62,036 nucleotides of DNA from a virus. The stretch's first letter is position 1; every line of letters starts with the position of its first letter. The notes under the pieces were generated by a model, which saw only the letters and a program-made list of their open reading frames with translations, was not told the origin of the DNA and made no database searches. Positions 23,859-33,364 of this stretch are shown one piece after another. Position numbers and translations under genes: made by a program. Location of the stretch: IMG/VR virus record IMGVR_UViG_3300042889_000724, positions 1-62,036 of that record; one strand, 5' to 3'.

Positions 23859-25934
23859 ATGGCAGAACCCGCAACAGGGCAAGAAAAATCTAAACCTTCG
23901 CCAGCAATCAGTGACTCGATGACAAAACCAGGAGATGTAATTATTTCATCTCTGACTCTAAATGTCATATCATCAGAAGAACCATTAGATCTTAAACCAT
24001 TCATGATGGAAATAAATCTGTATGAAGATATTTTTTCCCCCGCACTACATGGTTCAGTAATCATTCGTGATTCGTTAAATCTTATTGGGAGATTACCAAT
24101 CATTGGCGATGAGGTTCTTACCATGGACATTCAAACACCATGGAAAGAGTTGGGCGGTTATACCAAAAGTGATCTAGGAACATTCGATCCTATCAACAAA
24201 ATCCAAAAGTCATTTTCAGTTTATGCAGTCAAGAATCGCAAACTAAACAATGACAGAGAGCAATATTATGAATTGTTATTTTGCTCTATAGAAGCATCTT
24301 CTGATAATGTTGTAAAAATATGTAAAAAATTCGAAGGTCCAACCGACGAAATTGTTGCTGAAATTTTTAAAGAAAACATAAAAGCAGAACGGTTTTTTAA
24401 TCGTAAAAGTCAAGTTAGCACAGGAACAGACAATCCTGCAACGCCTGAAACGGGCAGCGAATCATCATATGATATCACAGATGAAACGGCATATACCGAA
24501 CTGTATATCGCCGACTCTCCGCACCAATCAGAAATAACGTTCGTGTCGCCGATGTGGTCGCCGTTTCAGTGCATAAATTGGTTGGCGAAACGATCTATTG
24601 GAAACTTGAATAAATCTCCAACTTTTATGTTTTATGAAACAACCAAAGCATTTTATTTTGCCTCAATCGAGGGTCTTGTTAAAAATCAGTTAGAAAACGG
24701 AGACATATATTCAGCCTTCGTTTATAATACCAATTTAACCAATCTACAAACGGTTTCTTCATTGGTCAAGGGTTTCCAGACCATAGAAGCACTGCAATTT
24801 ATCACTAATTTGGATGTCATTCAGAGTCAAGATTTAGGTCACTTTGCCAGCACTGTTCATTCATTCAACATGGTGAAGAAAGAATATACGGCATACTATT
24901 ATGATCATGGGTTCAACTATAAACAATATAATCACATGGAAGATGGAAATTTAGATCCATCTTCAGGGGCATATACATTCCCTGACATTGATATAAATGA
25001 TCCTAGCAAAACTGACAAAAAATACAAAATGATTTTCCCGATTAATGTGATGCGGTCATCTGACACTAAACCGTTTGTTTCCACTGTAAATCCTGGTGTG
25101 CTGGATTCAACTGAAGATTCTATTGATCTACATCCAGAAGAATTTGTGTCACAGAGAAATAGTTCGTTGATGGACTTAACCACATTAAGGTTGCAGATAA
25201 CAGTTCCTGGAAGAACGGATGCTGAAGTCGGTAGAATGATCAACCTGTATTACCCGTCCGTCGGGGAGAAAACTAAAGAGGATTCTGAAGCATTGATATG
25301 GGACAAATTTGTAACAGGTATCTACATGATAACTGCGATACACCATCAAATATCTCCTTTGCGCCATACTATGTTTTTGGAAATTTCCAAAGATTCTTAT
25401 GCGCAAGAAATTTATGAAGTTGAAGAACTTGGTGGGTCGGATGATACTAGTACTCCAGCTTCTGATTCTGCACCAACCACAACAGATCCTGCTACACCAG
25501 CAGCATCGCCGACGAAACCAGTTGGTAAAGGTTCGTTTATCGGCGATAGTATTGCACAGGGTCTAGGAACTTCTGCCAAGGATGCAACAACAAATGCTAC
25601 GGTTGGTTGGAATACTGACAAAATTAAACAAAACTATGTTGCTAAAGGTGGTTCTGATTATACAGTCATATCAATGGGATCTAATGATAAAGGATTCCCG
25701 AATATTAAGACTGCCGAAAATGCAACTGCAGTAAGAGAATCCATTAAAGCACAATCTAAGAAAGTTATCTGGATTCTTCCATATGATAGTGCGATTGCAC
25801 AAAAGATTCAAGGTGTTGCATCTAAATATGGTGACAAAACGATCAAACTATCGGAATTCCCTTCGAATGACGGATTACATCCAAAAAGTTATGCGAAGGT
25901 TCTCGAACGTGTCAATAGTGAAATAGGAAGTTAA
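23859..25934 (+). CDS. Baseplate hub protein with C-terminal SGNH-hydrolase domain
   Basis: This 691-residue protein combines a gp27-like hub part (about 1-530) with an SGNH/GDSL domain (about 556-691). The hub part shows MEINLYEDIFSPALHGSVII, QYYELLFCSIEASSDN and a long beta-rich middle. A Thr/Pro/Ala-rich linker (SAPTTTDPATPAASPTKP) leads to FIGDSIAQG with Ser564, then SMGSNDKG with Asn609 and SNDGLHPKSY with Asp671 and His674. These match SGNH blocks I, III and V. The domain could deacylate or deacetylate a cell-wall or capsule sugar at the tail tip. T4 gp27 (391 residues) has no such domain. Confidence 0.78.
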   Translation: MAEPATGQEKSKPSPAISDSMTKPGDVIISSLTLNVISSEEPLDLKPFMMEINLYEDIFSPALHGSVIIRDSLNLIGRLPIIGDEVLTMDIQTPWKELGGYTKSDLGTFDPINKIQKSFSVYAVKNRKLNNDREQYYELLFCSIEASSDNVVKICKKFEGPTDEIVAEIFKENIKAERFFNRKSQVSTGTDNPATPETGSESSYDITDETAYTELYIADSPHQSEITFVSPMWSPFQCINWLAKRSIGNLNKSPTFMFYETTKAFYFASIEGLVKNQLENGDIYSAFVYNTNLTNLQTVSSLVKGFQTIEALQFITNLDVIQSQDLGHFASTVHSFNMVKKEYTAYYYDHGFNYKQYNHMEDGNLDPSSGAYTFPDIDINDPSKTDKKYKMIFPINVMRSSDTKPFVSTVNPGVLDSTEDSIDLHPEEFVSQRNSSLMDLTTLRLQITVPGRTDAEVGRMINLYYPSVGEKTKEDSEALIWDKFVTGIYMITAIHHQISPLRHTMFLEISKDSYAQEIYEVEELGGSDDTSTPASDSAPTTTDPATPAASPTKPVGKGSFIGDSIAQGLGTSAKDATTNATVGWNTDKIKQNYVAKGGSDYTVISMGSNDKGFPNIKTAENATAVRESIKAQSKKVIWILPYDSAIAQKIQGVASKYGDKTIKLSEFPSNDGLHPKSYAKVLERVNSEIGS

Positions 25935-25937
25935 AAC

Positions 25938-26975
25938 ATGGCAATGGACAATATTACATCTAACAATAATGCAAACTTTTATTGGTGGTTTGGGGTGGTT
26001 GAGGATCGAAACGATCCGCTGCGTTTAGGTAGGTGTCGAGTAAGAATTATTGGGTATCACACTGAAGATAACGAAGTACTTCCATCAGAAGATCTTCCAT
26101 GGGCAATTCCTGTGATGCCTGCAAACTCAGCGGGAAGTTCTGGAGTTGGTTGGTCACCAACAGGCGCAGTAGAAGGTTCTTGGGTTGTTGGGTTTTTTGC
26201 TGACGGTGAAAACGGGCAACACCCCATGTTTTTCGGTACAGTCGGTTCAATTCCTGGAGGACTGGCATCTGCAGATTGTGCACCATCCGAGGGATCTGGA
26301 TCTTCTGGTGATTCTGCAACAGGTAGCGGGAATTCTGATTCTGGTGGCGATATCGGTGATGTGGTGCAACCAAGTGGTAATGCAAAAGATCTGGAATCTT
26401 ACTTGGAATCATGGTTGGATATTAATGGTAAAAAAATAAAGGGGTATACTCCAATCGCCAAAGCTATGATCATGGCGCAATGCGCTCACGAATCTGGTGG
26501 ATTCACGAAAATGACTGAAGTCGGTAGTGACGAATATTTTATTTCTGGTCTCAATCGTGGGAAAAAAGTACATAGCGGTTATGATATTAACAGTCAATTT
26601 GCAGACGGTAGGCAAAGAGCAAAACAAAATGGTAATACAAAACCAGGAGATGGTAAGAAATATCGCGGAAGAGGGTTTTTAGGTCTTACATGGAAGAACA
26701 GTTATAGAAACTGTGGAGATTACATCAAGAAACCGTTGGTTGAAAATCCAGACTTAGCATCAACTAAAGAGGTTGCAGCGGAAATATTGATTTGGTATTT
26801 TAATACACAAAGACCGAAGATTGGTAAAAATAATCAGTGGAGTGATGTCCTAGAAGTTAGTATGGCAATAAATGGATATATTAGTAAAGAACGAGTAGCA
26901 GAGGGGAAGAGACCTCTTGGGTTTGAAGACAGAAAAAAAAGATTCGCATTCTACAGAAATAAGTACAAAGTCTAA
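25938..26975 (+). CDS. 5: gp5-like tail lysozyme, OB fold plus GH19-like domain
   Basis: This 345-residue protein has an N-terminal OB-fold (about 15-110; FYWWFGVVEDRNDPLRLGR and GENGQHPMFFGTV) as in T4 gp5. A Gly/Ser linker (about 115-145) follows. Then comes a hydrolase domain with MAQCAHESGGF (Glu185), YRGRGFLGLTW and IWYFNTQRP motifs, typical of GH19 chitinase-like murein lysozymes. The triple beta-helix of T4 gp5 is missing here. A beta-helix-type region is present in the next gene instead. It cuts peptidoglycan during penetration. Confidence 0.83.
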   Translation: MAMDNITSNNNANFYWWFGVVEDRNDPLRLGRCRVRIIGYHTEDNEVLPSEDLPWAIPVMPANSAGSSGVGWSPTGAVEGSWVVGFFADGENGQHPMFFGTVGSIPGGLASADCAPSEGSGSSGDSATGSGNSDSGGDIGDVVQPSGNAKDLESYLESWLDINGKKIKGYTPIAKAMIMAQCAHESGGFTKMTEVGSDEYFISGLNRGKKVHSGYDINSQFADGRQRAKQNGNTKPGDGKKYRGRGFLGLTWKNSYRNCGDYIKKPLVENPDLASTKEVAAEILIWYFNTQRPKIGKNNQWSDVLEVSMAINGYISKERVAEGKRPLGFEDRKKRFAFYRNKYKV

Positions 26976-26985
26976 GGTATAACTA

Positions 26986-29900
26986 ATGAAAAAACCTGAT
27001 CCATTTACACCGTATTTTACGACAGTTGATACAATCAACATGGGCGAAGAAGAAACTATCGGTTCTCTGACTCGCGATGATGTAGTTACGCTTTTGAAAG
27101 AAATTCAAAAAGCGATGACTTTACAATACTATAAGAAAGTTTATAATTTTGGACAAACGTCTCCTGGACCTGGATACAATTTATTAGAAGTAAAGGGTGG
27201 TCAACTAACAGAAACTGGTGATCAATGGAAATTTACTGTTGTTCATGCGGATGGTGAGTATGGTGTTTATAAACTTGGCGTAACGCAACTTATTGATGCT
27301 GGAATATTCGGTAGCGATTTGAATAACTGGATCAGCAATAATCTACCAAATATTCCTGTTCCGTCGAAGGGTAACGAGGAATATGAAAGTTGGTATAGTC
27401 GATTCGTGAAGTACAACAGGTCTAAGCAAACAAGAATAATTGAAGCACCTGTTAATGCCCGAAATAATGCATTATACTACATGTTAATTTATCCAATTAA
27501 TGGTGGTGATCCCAGATTTAATGTTTCTGTGCACCCGCAGTTAGCAACGAAAAATTCAGATGGTGCTTTGACAGACCACGGCGACATGCATGGAGGATTC
27601 ATAGAAAATCCATTTTTGCAAGATCTCGCTGCTTCAAATCTACTAAAGTTTACATATCAATTATTACTGACATCTCGTGCAATAAATGAATCGGTTGATA
27701 AGAAAACTCTTGCTGGTGCATTGGCATTATCACTGTGCTGGGATATTGACTCCACGCAAAATTATTTACGAGGAAATATCAAGACAGATACAAGTGGTGT
27801 ATCTGCGAAGTATTGGTTCGATGTGGGGTACAATGCTGTTGCGCTACCCGCAGAAAAGGTTGCAACACCTGGACCAATTCCTGGTACTACCAGTATAGTC
27901 AAGGATGAAGAAGTAACACCTCCTCCCGCAGTTGAACCAGAAACACCTGCTGGACAAACTACTGTTGAAACTGTAAAAACATCTAATTCCCCAGTAGAGG
28001 CAAAAGAAGTTCCTAAGAAAATTGTTAAGACAATTAATAATGGAACGATCACATATGAATTAACTTCCAATGGAACTATTTCTGCTAAAGTCGTTACTTC
28101 CGTAAAGAAAACTGCTAGTGTCGTTGATTCTTCTGGTTTTACTACATCAGTAACAAATCCATTCAGATTTATTCAGAATGGTATTTTAACTACATTAGAA
28201 CAACTTGGTGCAGAAACTTTTAAACTTTCTGTTGTAGATAAGGTTGAGAATGGAAGAGTTTTATTTGAAGGATCAGATGCAAATTCTGCAACTCTTGCTT
28301 CTAATGCAGCATCTAAACTTAATCAAATAAAAGCAGCAGAACGTGATTCTCTACATGGTAGAGGATCTGGCGGAACTTGGTTACTTGCTATTGAAACTGT
28401 AGTGGAATGGTTACCCAACACATATCCAAGTATTATCACAGCACTAACACAGTTAAAAACTAATGATGCTAATGCTAAAACTGATGATGTTGAAAGCAAT
28501 AAAACAATTGCTTTCGACGATCCTGCTGATGTAGAAACTCTTATTAAGCAACTTGATGCTAAAGCGCAAGAAGCAGATAGATCTAGATTGACATTTACAT
28601 ATGAAGCATGTGTATCAGCGAAGAATGAAATTCTAACAAACTTTACTACAGATACGCAAACTATTTCTTCCGCGATTTCACAAGCAACAGAAACTTCTGC
28701 TGATGGAAGTTCTACATCATCAGTGTCGACTGTTCAATCATCTGGTGCGGTAACAACTGTTACTACAACAACAGATGCAGATGGAACAGTAACACAAACT
28801 AAGACAGTAGAAAAGGTAGATGCTCCATTAAAGGATTCTTCCCAGAATACTCTAGATAATGGTATCGAACACAATACAAGATCAGCAGAACCTACTTCCC
28901 AAATAAATTCTCCAACTGCAAATGCTCTTCCGACACACGAGGGAACTAATGTAGAAAAACCAATTGAGAAAGGTTTTGCAGATCCAAATAAATCATATCC
29001 TAAACCAGACTATGTAAACAAACCAGATACCAATAGTCTGGCGCTTGGCGTTAATTCTAAAAATATTAACCCAGACCCAAGAACATCTGCAGGTGATAAA
29101 TCATCGCAGTCATTAGGTTCTTCTCCAGCAGCAAGAAACGCATCGAGAAAACGTGCGGTAAAGATGGCAGGTCGGTCTGGATCTACGTGGGAACAACCAG
29201 CAACTCCTTACGCTGCAAAGTATCCGTTTAATAAAGTTTTTGCGGGTGAATCCGGACACGCATTAGAAATCGATGACACTCCTGGATTTGAGCGGTTAAA
29301 TATTGCCCACAGGTCAGGAACTTTTACAGAGACTGGACCTGATGGAACTCAAGTAAATAAAATTATTGGTAATGGGTATTCCATCATTGAAAAAGATGGT
29401 TTCGTTTTAATTGAAGGTAATGCTAACGTTCACATTGCAGGGCAATGTAATGTGTTCATTATGAATGACACTGCACTAACAATGCATGGTAAAGTCAGTC
29501 TTGACATCCACAATGATGTTAATGTCAACATTGGCGGGTCGCTTGGTCTTTCAGTACAAGATGGTATATATCTAAGAAACGAAGGTGATATTTCTGTTAA
29601 GAATGAAGGTAAGGTTGATGCTGAAATAACTGGCGCAGTCACTACTAAAACTGCAGGTAAATATAACCTGACAACAAATGCAGGGTTGAATCTGACATCC
29701 AAAGTTAATACGCATATCAAATCTGGTGGAGCATTCTTTAACCATTCAACTGGTAACATGAACCTATGTACTGATGCAGAAATTCTTGCTAAATCTACTG
29801 GTGATATCAACTTAAAAACTGCCGCGATGATCAATCAAGAATCAACAGGCAATGTTAATATTAAATCTGCTGCGATGATCAACCAAGAATCAACAGGCAA

Positions 29901-31041
29901 TGTTAACATTAAATCTGCTGGAACTATTAATGCAGAAAGCACAGGAAACATCAGTTTGAAGGCGCCACTGGTTACGTCTTCGCCTATTGATACTGCAACT
30001 CTTGATGTAACAACAGCAAATATTACTACATTGAATGCAGGAACTACAAACCTGAAGGGAACACATAATAGTCCAGATGATACTACCGATATAAAGGGCA
30101 ATACCACTGCATCTATCACAGTTCCTGCGTCTGCTGGTTCTGCTGGATCCGCTGAAGATGCAATCTGTGCAGTATCTGCGAAACTTCCAGTAACATATGA
30201 ATTAGAAAAACCTGTATCCGTATCTGCACCACAACCTGTGGAACGCACCACCAATGATGTTGCTACTGGTTATGATGGTGAAAATGATATTATGAATTCC
30301 GATGGCGATGACACTCCTCCAGCAGAAGGCGATAATCCAGATTGCGTTAATACGGATGGCGATCCGTCAACCCCAGGAAATGATACTACTTCGCCCGATA
30401 CTGGTGACCCAGAAACATCAACTGGAATGATTCCGGATAAATCTGGTGTTGCAACTAAATCGTGTAATACAGTTATACTCGGAGGCAAATCGGTGCAATT
30501 AACACCATTAGTTGGAAAGTATGATGGTAATCTGCAACTGTCGCCCAATTTCAAACTTAAAGACCTCTGTGTGTTTCCAAGTAATGGATGTCCAGATGGG
30601 TGGAAGGGATTGCGCAAATCTCCATGGGGCCACACGACTGCAGACATTATCAACAACTTGCGTTGTCTGTGCGTAAACATACTTGAACCAACACAAGAAA
30701 AATGGGGTAAAATTAGACTTTCTTGTGGTTATAGAAGTCAACATCCAACTAAGGGTGGTAACGACAAGGGTGCCCATGGTTATGGTGCTGCGGCCGATAT
30801 CGAGGGAATTGGTGGTAGAAGCAAGAAAGAATTTATTAAAATCGCCAAATGGATCACCGAAAATTGTAAACACGATCAAATCTTACTCGAGTTTACACCA
30901 GGAAAATCTGGTAGCGGGTGGATACATGTAGGTTGGGTTTATAAAGATGGAAAACAACGTGCTGGGATGAGTGGAACTATGGTTGGACCAACTGGTAAGT
31001 ATATATCGAAAGGATATTTCAAACAACTTCCGACCGTCTAA
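26986..31041 (+). CDS. Second spike protein: beta-helix plus M15-type peptidase
   Basis: This 1351-residue protein has an N-terminal region with GEYGVYKLGVTQLIDAGIF, similar to murein-binding or transglycosylase-linked domains. A Ser/Thr-rich middle follows (about 290-780). A beta-helix-like region runs from about 800 to 1010 (NVHIAGQCNVFIMND, SLDIHNDVNVNIGG and repeated ESTGNVNIKSA). A C-terminal peptidase M15 (D-Ala-D-Ala) domain runs from about 1150. M15 motifs are AHGYGAAADIE (His1264, Asp1271) and WIHVGW (His1314). It looks like a tail spike that carries a peptidoglycan endopeptidase, complementing the GH19 activity of gp5. There is no equivalent in T4 itself. Confidence 0.78.
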   Translation: MKKPDPFTPYFTTVDTINMGEEETIGSLTRDDVVTLLKEIQKAMTLQYYKKVYNFGQTSPGPGYNLLEVKGGQLTETGDQWKFTVVHADGEYGVYKLGVTQLIDAGIFGSDLNNWISNNLPNIPVPSKGNEEYESWYSRFVKYNRSKQTRIIEAPVNARNNALYYMLIYPINGGDPRFNVSVHPQLATKNSDGALTDHGDMHGGFIENPFLQDLAASNLLKFTYQLLLTSRAINESVDKKTLAGALALSLCWDIDSTQNYLRGNIKTDTSGVSAKYWFDVGYNAVALPAEKVATPGPIPGTTSIVKDEEVTPPPAVEPETPAGQTTVETVKTSNSPVEAKEVPKKIVKTINNGTITYELTSNGTISAKVVTSVKKTASVVDSSGFTTSVTNPFRFIQNGILTTLEQLGAETFKLSVVDKVENGRVLFEGSDANSATLASNAASKLNQIKAAERDSLHGRGSGGTWLLAIETVVEWLPNTYPSIITALTQLKTNDANAKTDDVESNKTIAFDDPADVETLIKQLDAKAQEADRSRLTFTYEACVSAKNEILTNFTTDTQTISSAISQATETSADGSSTSSVSTVQSSGAVTTVTTTTDADGTVTQTKTVEKVDAPLKDSSQNTLDNGIEHNTRSAEPTSQINSPTANALPTHEGTNVEKPIEKGFADPNKSYPKPDYVNKPDTNSLALGVNSKNINPDPRTSAGDKSSQSLGSSPAARNASRKRAVKMAGRSGSTWEQPATPYAAKYPFNKVFAGESGHALEIDDTPGFERLNIAHRSGTFTETGPDGTQVNKIIGNGYSIIEKDGFVLIEGNANVHIAGQCNVFIMNDTALTMHGKVSLDIHNDVNVNIGGSLGLSVQDGIYLRNEGDISVKNEGKVDAEITGAVTTKTAGKYNLTTNAGLNLTSKVNTHIKSGGAFFNHSTGNMNLCTDAEILAKSTGDINLKTAAMINQESTGNVNIKSAAMINQESTGNVNIKSAGTINAESTGNISLKAPLVTSSPIDTATLDVTTANITTLNAGTTNLKGTHNSPDDTTDIKGNTTASITVPASAGSAGSAEDAICAVSAKLPVTYELEKPVSVSAPQPVERTTNDVATGYDGENDIMNSDGDDTPPAEGDNPDCVNTDGDPSTPGNDTTSPDTGDPETSTGMIPDKSGVATKSCNTVILGGKSVQLTPLVGKYDGNLQLSPNFKLKDLCVFPSNGCPDGWKGLRKSPWGHTTADIINNLRCLCVNILEPTQEKWGKIRLSCGYRSQHPTKGGNDKGAHGYGAAADIEGIGGRSKKEFIKIAKWITENCKHDQILLEFTPGKSGSGWIHVGWVYKDGKQRAGMSGTMVGPTGKYISKGYFKQLPTV
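29824..29919 (+). repeat. Tandem 48-bp repeat in the beta-helix segment
   Basis: Two near-identical units start with GCGATGATCAA at 29824 and 29872. A third, more diverged unit follows. They encode 16-residue rungs (AMINQESTGNVNIKSA) and show recent duplication of a beta-helix coil. Confidence 0.85.
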
Positions 31042-31049
31042 GAAGTTGA

Positions 31050-31057
31050 TATAAATA
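31050..31057 (+). promoter_or_regulatory. TATAAATA just before the gp25 ATG
   Basis: The octamer ends 5 bases before the gp25 ATG, so transcription would begin at or near the start codon. It may be a chance match, or it may give a leaderless message. Confidence 0.35.
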
Positions 31058-31062
31058 ACTAT

Positions 31063-31461
31063 ATGGCAACAAAAACAGTAAACAGAATCTACTCGGATCT
31101 AGATTTATCCTTCGCAATGCATCCAATTACGGGTGACGTTGCGAGGAAGTTTGACGTCAATGCTGTAAAACAGGCACTGAAGGTTCTTGTTCTCACGAAC
31201 TTTTACGAAAGACCATTCCAACCCAAGATTGGTTCTCCGATCTATGGTATGATGTTTGAGAACGTTGATATTGTTACCGCCAATTCTTTGAAATTAAGAT
31301 TAGAACAATTAATCAGTAAGTATGAACCCAGAGTTAGATCGCAACAGATAGATGTTGTTCCTCTCTTTGATCAGAATGCATTTAATGTAACCATTTATTT
31401 CTATGTTGTCGGGGTCGTAGATCCCGTTTCATTTTCAACTGTTTTAAGAAGAAGTAGATAA
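31063..31461 (+). CDS. 25: gp25-like baseplate wedge protein
   Basis: This 132-residue protein has the same length as T4 gp25. It has YSDLDLSFAMHPITGDVARK, NFYERPFQPKIGSPIYG and a LRLEQLISKYEPRV region. This is the gp25/lysozyme-like wedge family also found in type VI secretion (TssE). It joins sheath and wedge at the baseplate core. It is followed by gp6 after one base, as expected for a conserved wedge pair. Confidence 0.92.
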   Translation: MATKTVNRIYSDLDLSFAMHPITGDVARKFDVNAVKQALKVLVLTNFYERPFQPKIGSPIYGMMFENVDIVTANSLKLRLEQLISKYEPRVRSQQIDVVPLFDQNAFNVTIYFYVVGVVDPVSFSTVLRRSR

Positions 31462-31462
31462 G

Positions 31463-33361
31463 ATGACTCAACTTAATGTAACTGAATTAGATTTTGCAAC
31501 TATCAAGGAAAATCTAAAAACCTTCATGCAATCGCAAGAGGAGTTTCAAGACTACAACTTTGATGGCGCTGGTCTTACGATCCTTCTTGATATTCTTGCA
31601 TATAACACGCACTATAATGCAACTCTTGCGCATCTTCAAGCAAATGAAATGTTTATCGATAGTGCAGTCAAAAGAAACTCGGTTACTTCGATTGCGAAAA
31701 CATTAGGTTATACGCCGACTTCTAGAAAATCTGCTCGCGCCAATATCACACTGCAGATCGATCCACCTGCTACGTTTACCAATACAAGTTTAACTGTAAC
31801 ACGCGATACGCCGTTCACTGCAAAAACAGCAAAGAACACATATACTTTCTTCCCGAAAGAGGATTATGTTTCTGGACTAGTAACTCTTGAAACAGGTCAA
31901 ACAGGATTCACCTTCCCAATGGAACTGATTGAAGGTAAGCGAGTAACTAATACATTCATTGTTGATCAATCTAATAAATCTGGACCGTTTGTTTTACCGA
32001 ATAGTAACATTGACACTACTACTGTGAGAGTAAGAGTGCAGACATCATCTACAGTCACATCAGTTGTAACTTGGAATTTCTATGATGATATTGTAGAAGT
32101 CGATGGGACTACTAAAGCATTCTTCATTGAAGAAGGTCCATCGGGATTATATGAGATAAGATTTGGTGACGATATTATCGGTAAGCAATTGCAGGTCGGT
32201 AATATTGTTATCATTGATTATATCGTAAGTAGCGGATCAGCAGCGAATTCTATTCCTAACTTTTCACCATCAAAAACTTTCACTGCATCTGGGGAGACTA
32301 AAGTAGTCTATCTTGGATCCGCTGCAACTGGTGGTCGTGAAAAAGAAAGTGTTGACAGTATTCGTTACAATGCTCCCAGATTTAATTCTACTAAAAATCG
32401 TGTTGTTACTTCTTATGATTATGAGACATTGATCAGATCTAGATTTAATAATATCAATTCTATTGCTGTGTGGGGCGGCGAAGAAAATAATCCTCCGATC
32501 TATGGTAAAGTGTTTATCTCGATTCAACCACTACCTGGATCGATTGTCTCCCAAGCAGATAAGGACATTATCGCTAGAGATATTATTCGACCAAGAAGTG
32601 TTGTTTCTATCCAACCTGAATTCGTTGATCCAATCGAAACATATATCGGGTTGAACATTTCAGTAAACTATAATAAAACAATTACATCTTTAACCTCCTC
32701 AAGAATTGAGTCCGAGGTTAGGACAGTTGTGCAAAACTTCTTTACGAACAACGTTAACAAGTTACAAAAGAACTTCTATTATTCCAAGTTGCTTTCTGCT
32801 GTTGTTGGAACGACGCAGTCTATTTTTTCTGCCAGTATTCAAGTACTGATGCACAAACGAATTCCGATATTTACGGAGTTTACTGAGGATTACGTGGTAA
32901 GATTTAACGGACCATTGGAAATTGAAACATTAAGGACTACGACGTTCAATACAACTGTTGGAACACAGGAATACGTGGTATACATAACCGACCAACATGA
33001 TATAACAGTCGGCGATATTGGAACTCTTGTCATGAAACGTGCGTCGGATGATGTTATTGTTCTTTCCAATGTAGGAAATGTCGACTATACGACTGGTGTT
33101 GTTACTATTACCGATCTTCTTATTAATTCAGGGACAGAATCTACTATAGATAGCACTCTTAGAGTTTATGTTGAACCTTTTGGTGATGCACCAAACATTT
33201 TAACGACAGATCTAACATCTACTACTAACTCATCAACGGCAGCAGTTTTCCCATATGCTGCTAGAAATACTGTATTGACATTGGATACTAGCGCAGCAAA
33301 TTCAGCAACAAATATTCCTGTAGGACTGTCAGTTACGGCAGTTGCTAATTCACAAGAATAA
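31463..33361 (+). CDS. 6: gp6-like baseplate wedge protein
   Basis: This 632-residue protein (T4 gp6 has 660) belongs to the gp6/J-like wedge family. It has LDFATIKENLKTFMQSQEEF, GAGLTILLDILAYNTHYNA, SVTSIAKTLGYTPTSRKSA and a C-terminal dimerisation part with IYGKVFISIQPLPG. The start directly follows gp25. Its role is the inner ring of the baseplate. The C-terminal 100 residues look less conserved. They are rich in Ser/Thr/Asn and probably exposed. Confidence 0.9.
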   Translation: MTQLNVTELDFATIKENLKTFMQSQEEFQDYNFDGAGLTILLDILAYNTHYNATLAHLQANEMFIDSAVKRNSVTSIAKTLGYTPTSRKSARANITLQIDPPATFTNTSLTVTRDTPFTAKTAKNTYTFFPKEDYVSGLVTLETGQTGFTFPMELIEGKRVTNTFIVDQSNKSGPFVLPNSNIDTTTVRVRVQTSSTVTSVVTWNFYDDIVEVDGTTKAFFIEEGPSGLYEIRFGDDIIGKQLQVGNIVIIDYIVSSGSAANSIPNFSPSKTFTASGETKVVYLGSAATGGREKESVDSIRYNAPRFNSTKNRVVTSYDYETLIRSRFNNINSIAVWGGEENNPPIYGKVFISIQPLPGSIVSQADKDIIARDIIRPRSVVSIQPEFVDPIETYIGLNISVNYNKTITSLTSSRIESEVRTVVQNFFTNNVNKLQKNFYYSKLLSAVVGTTQSIFSASIQVLMHKRIPIFTEFTEDYVVRFNGPLEIETLRTTTFNTTVGTQEYVVYITDQHDITVGDIGTLVMKRASDDVIVLSNVGNVDYTTGVVTITDLLINSGTESTIDSTLRVYVEPFGDAPNILTTDLTSTTNSSTAAVFPYAARNTVLTLDTSAANSATNIPVGLSVTAVANSQE

Positions 33362-33364
33362 TAA

